Shown here piece by piece: positions 23,787-33,636 of a stretch of 64,000 nucleotides of DNA (the stretch's first letter is position 1; the number at the start of each line of letters is the position of its first letter). The stretch comes from Ephemerocybe angulata (Eukaryota > Basidiomycota > Agaricomycetes > Agaricales > Psathyrellaceae). A program made the translations under genes and the position numbers. The notes under the pieces are model-generated. The model worked only from the letters and a program-made list of their open reading frames with translations, did no database searches and was not told the DNA's origin. The DNA is taken from positions 496,001 through 560,000 of the forward strand of contig JAACJK010000220.1 in assembly GCA_013368325.1 (NCBI GenBank), read 5' to 3'.

Positions 23787-26336
23787 TCAATCGTGGAGGC
23801 TCTTGACCTCGTACATCTTGGTTTCAGGGACGGGAATCACCTCATCGCCGTTAACCTTGTCGACCTGGTACATCGAACTCACAGGGACAGCAGGGGCAGC
23901 TGCCACTGTCTTCGCAGCGGGGACAGCGGCAGGGCCAGACTTCGACGCGGCCTGAGCAGACACCCATTTGCTTGCGATACTTGAAGCACGACCGTCGGGG
24001 ATGAGGAAAAACTCTCGAACACCATCCTTCTCGCCGTCGTAGATATAGTAGCCCTTCCTCTCGAACTGCATTATATCTCCCTTGTTCAAGTTGAGGATGT
24101 TAGCATCAGCATAGACCTCTTCCTTGAACTCGGTAACGGGAGTAACGAAGTCAGCGAACTGATCATTCTCCTCCAACTTCTTCTTGGTGATAAGGTAGTC
24201 GAAGTCAACGAGGGAGGCAGTGGGAAGTGAGTGCTCGGTGGTGGGAGCGGCGAGCCAAGTGATCTTTTTCTTGGTGGCTTTGAAGTCCCCGTCGAGATTG
24301 AGATCCATGGTGATGGAGGTGACGGCGCCAGATGCGTCAACCTCCTTGGAGCGAACGATAGCATTACCCCAGTCCATGAGGGTAACTTCCTCCTGGTCCT
24401 CAAACGACGCAGCGTCTGCTTGCTCAACAAGAATCTTGGAGGTGTAGACAGTCTTCTTCTCGCCTACTTCGGGGTTCTTTTTGTGCAAAGGTAGGGTCTT
24501 GATCTCGGGAGTTGAGGGTCCTCCGTTGATGGTAACGGGGACACTGGCGCAGGAAAAAGGGTAAGCTCAATTGACATGTGGCATAAAGGATTGGTAGCGC
24601 ACCTCTTCTCCTTGAGGAGAGCCCAGTGCCTGGGAGCGACGGGATCGATGATCTTTTTGTTTAAGGACCAAATCGAATCCCATTCAAGAGATACAGCAGC
24701 CTGCGAAGGACCCTGCAGCAACATGAATTGCTTCAAAGCCTCCACAGTCATCCCACGTCGGCGAATACCCCGGACGGTGGGGAATCGAGGATCATCCCAT
24801 CCGCCAACGTGTTTGTTGTCCACGAACCAATGGAGCTTTCGCTTGGAAAGCAGGGTATAGACGAAGTTGAGACGACTTTTGAAACGAGTCAATATCGAAC
24901 CAACCGCACGAACAGTTACTCGTACCTGAAGTCCCAGATGTTGACCTTGCGGATACCCAGAGCCTTGATCATCCACTGATACTGAGGGTTACGATCACGG
25001 TATTCGTTGGTCCTCAAAGCGTGAGTGACGCCCTCAAGAGAATCCACAACGGGGCAGGCAAAGTCGTAAGTAGGATAAATTTTCCATTTGTCGCCAGTGC
25101 GATGGTGAGGAGTTGGGTTGCAGCGGTAGATGACGGGATCACGGAGAGCTTTGTTGGGGTTCTCGAAGCTGATCTTCGCGCGAATACACCACCTAAGGCC
25201 CTCAGTCGAGCCTGTCTTCATCTCTTCGAAATGTTTCAAGTTGTCCTCAACGCTATCTTCACGGTGCTTCGAAGCGATTCCGTCAAAACGCTCTTTTTGC
25301 ATCTGCTCCTTCTCCGTATCGTCAGCATAAGCATTGCCTTCCTTGATCATCTTGACTGCAAGGTCAAAAAGCTGATCGAAGTAGTCAGAGGTGTGGGTGA
25401 CGCCGTCTCCGTGAACGCCCATGAGTTGAAGGTCCTCCATGATGGTCTCCTCGAATTCACTCTACGGGGCGTGATGAGATACTGTCGTTACTAAGGAATT
25501 GATACACACATACCGTCTCCTTGGAAGGGTTGGTATCATCAAACCGGATGAGCATCTTGCCATTGTACATTCTCGCGAAGTACTGGTTGAGAAGAGCGGC
25601 TTTGGCGTGTCCGATGTGGAGGTAGCCAGAGGGCTCGGGAGGGAAACGAGTGACGACCTGTCCATCGACGGCACCTTGGAGGCCAAGAGCGAAGCCAGCA
25701 GCAGTCTTGTTGCTGCGGGCCTTGCTAGCTTTGGCAGACGCAAGATCGGTGATCAGGGTTTGGGTGCTTTTGAGGGTGTCGAGGTGGAAGAACCATCGGA
25801 GAAGGTGTTTGTGCTGGTTATTCTTCAAGAGTCCGAGAATCTTGATGTTACCTGGAGATGCTCTGTTACTTGGGGTCCAGATGGATCGGAACTGAGATGG
25901 CTCACCTTTCAAGGCGCCCCAGACGGCCCAGTCAGCAGCCGTGATGTCATGCCCGACAAGGTACGTTCGGTAGGCGAGATGGTCATCGAGAGAATCCAAA
26001 GCGGCGACGATCTCAGGGAAGGCGGCCAGAGTTCGCAGTTTAGTGGCAAGCGTAAGGAAAGCAGGGCTCTGCAACCGGATTAGTTGTCAAACCTGGGCAT
26101 ACACTCGAATCTAATCTGACTTTTGCGCTATCGCCTGCAAGATCGGCTTCCTTGGCGAGAATTGCAATGATGTCGTCTTCGTTTGTCGCGAATTCGCTTT
26201 GTCCGTTCAGCTCGAGAGCGAGACCGGTGGCGGCCTCGTCGAAGTTAATGGCGGCAGCGCCTGTGTAGGCGGCGAGGGCAGTCGCACCATAGGGAAATGG
26301 GCTCTGCTTTGTAGGAACAGTCAAAATAGCGGCCAT
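23787..26336 (-). CDS. GUS1: cytosolic glutamyl-tRNA synthetase
   Basis: The enzyme charges tRNA-Glu in the cytosol. Residues 1 to about 170 form a GST-like domain ([20 protein letters not shown]) that in yeast GluRS docks on Arc1. The class I catalytic core has the HIGH site in [18 protein letters not shown], the motif [20 protein letters not shown] and the KMSKS counterpart [10 protein letters not shown]. The C-terminal anticodon-binding beta-barrels follow ([29 protein letters not shown]). The last ~50 residues are an Ala/Pro-rich linker ending [11 protein letters not shown], an extension rather than a known domain. The start at 26336 gives [12 protein letters not shown]. Four or so introns occur. 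The eukaryotic/archaeal GlxRS type is clear from the beta-barrel C-terminus; GlnRS is excluded by the fungal GluRS-like GST fusion. Confidence 0.93.
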
Positions 26337-26563
26337 GGTAGTGGTCGAACCTGCGTTGAGCGCCCGCTCCAGAATCTAATCTCGAATCAAATCGAGTCAG
26401 TTTCCAATCAGATGGCCGGCTTAAATTTATAGACGCTGGCCCTTCGTCGGCCTTTCGGACTAACTTGCTCCTGACTACTTAGTTCCTGACTCCTCCCTCT
26501 TCTTCTCCCTCTTCTTCTTCTCCCTCTTTATTCTTCTCTCTTTATTCTTCTCTTTTCTTCGCC
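26337..26563. promoter_or_regulatory. shared promoter GluRS / LEU4 with long pyrimidine tract
   Basis: The 227 bases between divergent start codons hold a TTAAATTTATAG stretch (26421-26432) and a C/T-only-like run from about 26491 to 26560 directly before the LEU4 start. Such CT tracts just upstream of the start codon mark strongly expressed genes in many filamentous fungi. I looked for the Leu3-type CCGGNNCCGG site and found none. Confidence 0.55.
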
Positions 26564-29142
26564 ATGCCTATGCTGTACGTCGTCTCACCTGTCCCAGTTA
26601 TGTGCTTGTCTGACCTCCTGCAGCGCCGATCCCTCCACAAAGTACAAGGGTTATACCCCGATTGATCTCCCAGATCGCAAGTGGCCGTCCCAGAAATATG
26701 GCAAGGTGCCTGTTTGGCTGTCGACGGATTTGCGCGATGGAAATCAGGCCCTCGCGAACCCAATGACGGTCGAGCAGAAAACTCTTTTCTTCCGACAGCT
26801 CGTCAAGTGTGGGGTAAAGGAGATCGAGGCTGCCTACCCCGCAGCAAGCGACACCGACTTCCAGTTCGTTCGTGGCTTGATCGAGAACAATGAAGTCCCC
26901 GAAGATACATGGATCCAGGTGAGTTTCGCTAGGACTATACTCTGACAGGTTCTCATGTTTGGCTCTAGGTTTTGACTCCAGCTCGGGAGGATTTGATACG
27001 TCGTACTATCGACTCCGTCGCTGGCGCTAAGAAGGCCATCATTCATATGTACAATGCCACTTCCCCCACCTTCCGCGACGTCGTTTTCCGAAACTCCAAG
27101 GAGAAGACGATCGAATTGGCCATCACCCATACCAAGATTGTTCGTCAACTTACAGAAGAATGCACCGCCAAGTATGGCACCAAGTTCAGATACGAATACA
27201 GCCCGGAGACCTTCACCCAGACAGAACCTGATTTCGCTATTGAGGTCTGCGAGGCAGTAAAGGCTGCGTGGGGAAAGGCGGGCACGGGAGAGGACCGAAT
27301 CATCTTCAACTTGCCTGCGACCGTCGAGATTGCCCCACCAAACCATTACGCCGACCAGGCACGTTTCCCTTTCTTTTATTCTTGCATCATTCTAACGGTA
27401 TTATAGATCGAGAACTTCTGCACGAAAATTAGCGAACGCGAGAAGATCATTGTGAGTTTGCACCCTCACAACGACCGAGGTATGTGGATATTCCAAAGGT
27501 ATCCAGTTCGATCCTAAAGAGTCGTACAGGGTGCGGTATTGCTGCTGCCGAACTCGGTATGATGGCTGGAGGAGACCGCGTCGAAGGCTGCTTGTTCGGA
27601 AATGGCGAACGTACTGGCAACGTCGACATCGTTAACTTGGCCCTCAACCTGTATACCCAGGGCATCAGCCCAGGCCTTGACTTCAGTGACCTCCAGTCCA
27701 CCGTCGACACTGTCACTCAATGCAATGACCTCCCTATTCACCCTCGATACCCCTACGCTGGTGACCTGGTGTTCACCGCCTTTTCTGGTTCCCACCAAGA
27801 CGCCATCAAGAAGGGATTCGAGGCGCAGAGGATTCGCCATACCGAAGCAGAAGCCACTAGGGGCCCCAAGTACTGGGACATTCCCTATCTCCCTATCGAC
27901 CCTGCCGACCTGGGCCAGAATTACGAGGCCGTCATTCGTGTCAACTCCCAGTCTGGCAAGGGTGGCATTGCTTACCTCGTCAAGCAGCACTTGCACCTGG
28001 ACATGCCCCGCAAGATGCAGATCTCGTTCTATCAGGTCGTTCAGGCTATTTCGGATCGCGAGGCTCGCGAGATGACTGTCGACGATATCACAACCGCCTT
28101 CAGGGACACATACCATTTCGGTGGTTCCAAATACGCTGGGAGGCTTGCTCTGCGGAACTTTAAGATCTCCAACGAGCCTTCGGACGATCCGAACGACTCG
28201 GGAGACGAAGCAGCCGACGAGCGTAGAAGGTTCGATGGCACCATCAAGGTTGACGGCGTGTATCGTGTCATCCGAGGAAACGGCAACGGTCCTCTGTCGG
28301 CCCTTCTGGACGCTCTCAAGACCCACCTGGACCTGGACTTTTCCATCCGTGATTACATCGAGCACTCCGTAGGCGAGGGCCAGGAATCCAAGGCTGCTTC
28401 GTATGTCGAAATCGTTCCCGCCGGCGACCGCAAGTCTTCCGTTTCGTGGTGGGGTGTTGGGCTCGACTCTGACATTGCCGGCTCCGGTCTTCGCGCTCTG
28501 GTGAGCGCGGTCAACTCCGCCATTGGAGGTCGTGCTCTGCCCGAGCTCAAGCTCAGCGTTGGATTCAACGCCCGATCCGGCCAGGAAGACGTCGCTAGTT
28601 TGATTGTCAACGCCCTCGGCCTCGAGCTTCCTCGTCGTCTGCAGACTTCGTTCTTCGAACTTGTCCAGCGAACAGCACGCGATTCCGGAGGAGAAATCTC
28701 CTATGAATCTCTCACCAACCTCTTCAAGACTTCTTACCGATTCGGCGACGTCAATGCTTCACCCGCACCCTTCGGTCTGGGCTCCTTCAAGCTGGAGCAT
28801 GTTGGTGAAGGTAGCAGGAGACAGTTCGTCGGTGAGATTATCTTCAACGGGGAGGCGAAGGCTGTCGCTGGAGAAGGAAATGGACCACTGTCCTCTGCTC
28901 TTGCTGCCCTGCACCCTCATATTGAGGGTGAACTCAGCATCCGAGAGTACTCGGAGCACTCGATCGGTGAGGGTACCGAGGTTGTGGCTGCTTCGTATGT
29001 GGAGCTGTTGTACGAGGTCCCTGGATCGAAGAAGAGGAGTGCATGGGGTATTGGAACTGACACGGATATCACCGCCTCCGGTATCAAGGCTGTATTCAAC
29101 GCTGCGAGCAGCTTGGAGGTGGTCAGCAGGGTTGTTGCTTAA
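26564..29142 (+). CDS. LEU4: 2-isopropylmalate synthase with duplicated C-terminal regulatory region
   Basis: This enzyme condenses acetyl-CoA with 2-oxoisovalerate, the first committed step of leucine synthesis. The first exon is 11 bases (26564-26574), then a 49-base intron. The catalytic barrel has [15 protein letters not shown] (metal-binding Asp), SLHPHNDRG (His ligands) and [11 protein letters not shown]. After about residue 400 the linker region ([14 protein letters not shown]) and the LeuA dimerisation/leucine-feedback domain appear. This whole unit occurs twice: the second copy starts near 28560 ([14 protein letters not shown]) and ends with the gene. Yeast Leu4 has one copy. The second copy has lost the SQSGKGG wording but keeps [13 protein letters not shown] and AASYVE. 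No strong mitochondrial presequence is seen. Introns lie near 26919-26969, 27360-27406 and 27481-27529. Confidence 0.94.
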
Positions 29143-29529
29143 AAATGCTCAGGCGCTCATCGCAACTGCTGGATCTTCATCGGATGGAAGTTAAAAGATT
29201 GAATATTGAATGTATCATCACGACTGATTTGTATTATATGTACGGACATTACTTACATTTCCATTTCTCTTTACGAAGTTCATACGAGCTCGGTGCAAAC
29301 TTTTTCACCTTGCCGGGACGCCCGATGACGACGTGTGGGGAAGAGCGATCAGAGCACAGCCACTCGGCGACAACTGCAGGCTGAGGTGTACGTTCCTGGT
29401 TTAAGTTAACGCAGCTCGACAGACTTCGTCTTCTTACGTGCATTGAGTCACCCTCCCTGGCGTGCTGTGAGCATCGCAATTTAGGGCCTCTGCTTTCTCG
29501 CAGCTCCTCAATCTATAACTACAACCACG
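29143..29529. other. intergenic stretch LEU4 - ATG9
   Basis: A 387-base spacer between tandem genes holding the LEU4 3' end and the ATG9 promoter. AT-rich sequence near 29195-29275 fits a poly(A) region. Nothing else is seen. Confidence 0.45.
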
Positions 29530-32500
29530 ATGTCCTCGAGTTCGCGAAGGGCGAAGGACAATGATCCATCCTCATCCGCGACGCACTCGTTCTTCACGGG
29601 TAGCGCCCTATCGAGCTCACGCCCGTTCCTCAACATGATCAACCCAATAGGCAGGCAATACCAGGGATACATCCGTGCCGATGCGCCTTTGGACGAAGAG
29701 GACGAAGAACAGCAGAGGAGCGGGGGGGACGAGTCCGAAGAGGATGTGGAACGTGGGTCTACTGCCGCGAGGAGCCCGACCACTCCTTCCGCCAAATCGC
29801 AGGGGAAGAGAAGGGCCGGGGTGGCATCTCACTCGGGCTGGGATGGCGATAGCTCAGAAATGAACGTATTGAGGCCGAACATTCATAAACAAGATAGCCA
29901 ACACGAACGCGAAGAGTCATCAGGCGACGATGAGGTTCCGCAGGACTTCATGATTGAGGCGAAGAGACCCACCGCCACTGCTCGATCTTCGAAGCACCTG
30001 GGGAAAAGCAAGATACGAAAGACAAGCTCTACGGAGACTGCAGTTCCCCCAGGCGTTACCGCTAGCCGGAGTACCAGTACCGGACGGGGGCAGCCTTTGT
30101 ACTCGGTAGCAGGGAAGTCCGCGCCGCCACTGCTGCCTACCGTCGCCCCACATATTTCGCAGCCACCGAAACCTTCAGACTATGGCTACGATGGACGAAG
30201 TTCGACGCCGCGGAGCGTACCAAGAGCTCCCTCTAGCGTCGGTGGGGCATCTAGTGACGGTGCGCGGCAAGGCAAGACGATGCGGGGTCTCGATGAGTAC
30301 GAGAAGGCGCTATGGAACTGGGTCAACGTATACAATCTGGACGCATTTCTGCAAGAGGTGTATTCATACTACGAGGGAAATGGAATTTACAGCATTGCGC
30401 TTTCAAGAGGTTTGAACCTATTGTGCGTATCAGTTTGGTGTTTGTTGTGCTGGCAGGGACAATTGAGCTGATACAGAACATAGGACTGTCGGGTTCGTCA
30501 TCGGGTTCTCGACATTTCTTATTGGATGTATAGACTACTCCAAATTCCGAATCCAGAAGGTCCACCGTTTGTCGGACGCTGTCATCGACCGCTGTGTTTC
30601 GAAGTACGTTTCCCCTCATCTGGTTGTTCGAAATGCTTACCTCTCGGTCATAGATTTTCCGGCTTCACATTACTATTCTTCATGTTGTTCACTGCATTCT
30701 ACGTCTGGCAGATAGTCTCGTACGTTCTGAGCGTTATGCGGCTGGTCGACATGTATAACTTTTACACACACCTCCTCAAGATCCCTGACGTAAGTGTTGG
30801 CTGCGGCATTTTCAATCTTGTTCTCCGCGCTGACACGTTGCCCACCTATCTTTTAGACCGATATTCAGACCATCTCGTGGTCAGAAGTCGTTCGACGGAT
30901 TGGAGCCATCCGCGAGGAGAATCCCATCACGGCAATTTCGTCTGGGAAGTCGAAGTCAAAGGACAACAATACCTCCACAGCCAAACTTGATGCACACGAC
31001 GTTGCCAACCGCATCCTTCGGCAGGAGAACTACCTCATTGCTCTTTTCAATAAAGAGCTGGTGGACGTGCGGACGCCCCTCCCGGGTTTCCTCAGTCGGT
31101 TTGCGACGCCCGAGAAGAGCAAAGGCAAGGTCCTCACCCAGGCGTTGGAGTGGAACCTCCGCTTCTGCTTGATGGAGTACCTGTTTGACGATCGGGGCAA
31201 AGTGCGAAAAGTGTTTTTGAAGTCGAAGAACCGCGCGGCGTTGGTAGAAGGTTTGAGGAGGCGGTTCATCTTCATGGGCATACTGAATGCGGCGTTCGCC
31301 CCGTTTATTGTGATGTACTTCACCATCTACTCTTTCTTCCGATACTTCGAGGTGAGTAATCCGCTGGCGGGTTTCGCGAGAGTCGTCATTTAGCGGTTCG
31401 ATTAACACAGCAATACCACAAAGACCCCTCGTCAATTGGGGGGAGGAGGTACACGTTGTACGCCCAGTGGAAGTTCCGGGAGTTTAATGAGCTCCCCCAT
31501 ATCTTCACGCGGAGACTGGACGAAAGTTATCCAATCGCCAGCATGTATATCAACCAATTTCCTAATGGCAGGCTGACTATCCTCATGAGGTATGTTTCCT
31601 TTGTCACATGGCATAAGCCACCCACTGATTATGTGGTATAGGTTCGTTGCCTTCATCGCCGGCTCATTCGCAGCAGTTCTCGTGCTGGCTACACTCGTCG
31701 ATCCTGACCTCGAGGTCACTCCCCACCGGACCGTTTTCTTCTATCTCGGTGTATTCGGTGGTATCCTCACTGTCGCCCGTGGAAGTATACCCGAGGAAAA
31801 CCGCGTCTTCGACCCCGAGTTACTTATGACGGAGGTGATCACATACACACACTACATGCCGGAGGAGTGGAAAGGCCAGCTGCACAGCAAGAAGGTACAT
31901 GAAGAATTCGGGGAGCTGTTTGCGATGCGGGTCATGATTTTTCTGAAGGAGATTGTGAGCGTGGTGTTGACGCCGTTCGTACTCTGGTTCTCGTTGCCTG
32001 AGTGCGCCCCGGCGATTGTGGACTTCTTTAGGGAGTTTACGGTTCACGTTGATGGCAGGGGGTACGTGTGCAGCTTTGCAGAGTTCAACTTTGAGAGACA
32101 TGGGAACGTCAAGGTATATATATCTTGATTTTTTTCGTATTAGCTGAGTTCGCTAATATCTCCTTGCCCTAGTTTGGTGCACCTGCCAAGGCGCAAGACA
32201 AGCGTATGATATCGAATGAAGGAAAGATGGAGAAGAGCTTCCTAAACTTCAAGGCGGCCAACCCGGACTGGAACCCCTCAGACCTTTCAGGTTCACTGTA
32301 CCTCAACCGAATGGCGGACCTCACTGCGAACCTACATCACACCCTCAGCAGTCGAAGGAGACAGCAAACTCAGAACATGCAACAAGATCTATCAGCAACC
32401 GTGCACTTCGCTCCCGACCCTGCATTCAGCACTAGTCGGCTGGACCGATCGCACGACTACGATCGGGCGTTGAAGCAGAGCCAACATGCTGCGCTTACTC

Positions 32501-32916
32501 GGAGACGAGGAATGGGTATGGGCATGGCAGGGAGTATGATGACGATGTCGATGTTGGGCGGAGGGGTTGGGGCGTCTGTGTATGCCGGAGGGGCCTCGTT
32601 GGCCAATACAGCTGTGCTGGGTGATTCTCAGGGAAGCACGCTCTTGCAGCAACAGCTGCAACAGCAGGTGGAGCAAGAGCCTACGCAGGACGAGGTCTCA
32701 AGCTCTACTAGAGATGGGCCCAGTGCCAGCGTTATGAGTGACGAGGCTGGTCTGGGGGATTCGTACGTCGATGGCGCGAAGAGGCAGGTGCAGCCTTTCG
32801 TTGCGGAGGATCACGACGAAGATGAAGAGCGATTGTTGGAAGATGGCGGGGTTCTAGGATTGCTTGCTCAGATCTATGGGAGGCGCGACGGCCAAGGAGG
32901 TGTAGGAATTTCATGA
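29530..32916 (+). CDS. ATG9: autophagy-related protein 9 (lipid scramblase)
   Basis: ATG9 is the only multispanning membrane protein of the core autophagy set; its vesicles seed the phagophore and it scrambles lipids. The first ~250 residues are a disordered acidic and Ser-rich region. The core begins at [20 protein letters not shown], then [17 protein letters not shown], with membrane segments [78 protein letters not shown], and the conserved [20 protein letters not shown]. The block [20 protein letters not shown] and HYMPEEWKG are family signatures. The tail is rich in Gln, Met and Ser. Introns occur near 30423-30473, 30535-30660, 30790-30857, 31352-31411, 31590-31642 and 32116-32172. The call is very secure. 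Confidence 0.95.
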
Positions 32917-33001
32917 TGACCGCTTCGACGGCGTGAACACACTTCGTTTCTTTTGTTTCCTCAATTGTACTGTACATTTGTAGATTTCGATAACATGATA
33001 T

Positions 33002-33506
33002 TCAAGCTTTGTCCTTGGCCAGTATCTCCTGGACACGCTGGACCTTGTGGTCGTTGCCCTCGCCTGGGAGGATATCAGGCCTGTCGATGCGGGTGCCAAT
33101 GCGAATGTCAGTTGCGATGCGGGCAGCGCCCTTCACGTGGACAGCAGCATGGCAGTCATGGATGGTCTGGGAAACCTGAGACCATGGCCCTTCAAGGTTG
33201 GTACCGTAACCGCTGTGAATGCCATATTGAGCGACATAGCTTCACACCACATTTGAGATGCTCACTGGAGCTATTGTTCGAAACAAGTCGAATTGTTAGA
33301 CAATGGGCATATGGGTGTAAGGATTGCGCTTGCCTTGTACTTCAGCCCAGATTTCTCGAGGACACGCTGACATTCCGCAATCTCTTCGGCGACCTTGAGG
33401 ATCACATATCGGTGGCGTTACATGCTCTCGTACGCGGTCAACTTACGGAAGAGGTGCCAGTCCCTATTGGGATAAGACAGAAGTCTTTACAGCTCGAGTC
33501 GGTCAT
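33002..33506 (-). CDS. ECM15/MTH1187-family protein (thiamine-binding-like fold)
   Basis: Small ferredoxin-fold proteins of the UPF0045/MTH1187 family form tetramers and include thiamine or pyrimidine binders; the fungal member (yeast Ecm15) has no firm role. Exon 1 from 33506 reads MTDSSCKDFCLIPIGTGTSS, then a ~54-base GTAAGT..AAG intron, then VAEEIAECQRVLEKSGLKYK. The last exon has HSGYGTNLEGPWSQVSQTIH, DCHAAVHVKGAARIATDIRI and ends VQRVQEILAKDKA. These match the family motifs GYGTNLEGPW and RIATDIRIGTR. The join between the second and last exons (about 33229-33341) is unresolved: a GC donor (AAG/GCAAGC) gives the expected LKYK end but no acceptor in phase was found. The gene is convergent with ATG9, 85 bases apart. 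Confidence 0.75.
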
Positions 33507-33636
33507 TGTTCGCCAGCAACGACGACGACAGTAGACGCACCAGCAACGGCGTAGAGCTCCGAGGTTGTGGACATTGGTAGAGAAGCAGAGTTGATTACCA
33601 AGCAGAGCGCACTGCCCTTGGACAGCGACGGCGACG

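Noticed and set aside
26337..26563. Leu3-type operator upstream of LEU4
   Set aside because: No CCGGNNCCGG sequence is present in the spacer.
27514..28365. Long open frame on the strand opposite LEU4
   Set aside because: It mirrors a strongly codon-biased gene; the translation has no family likeness and the plus strand encodes conserved LeuA sequence.
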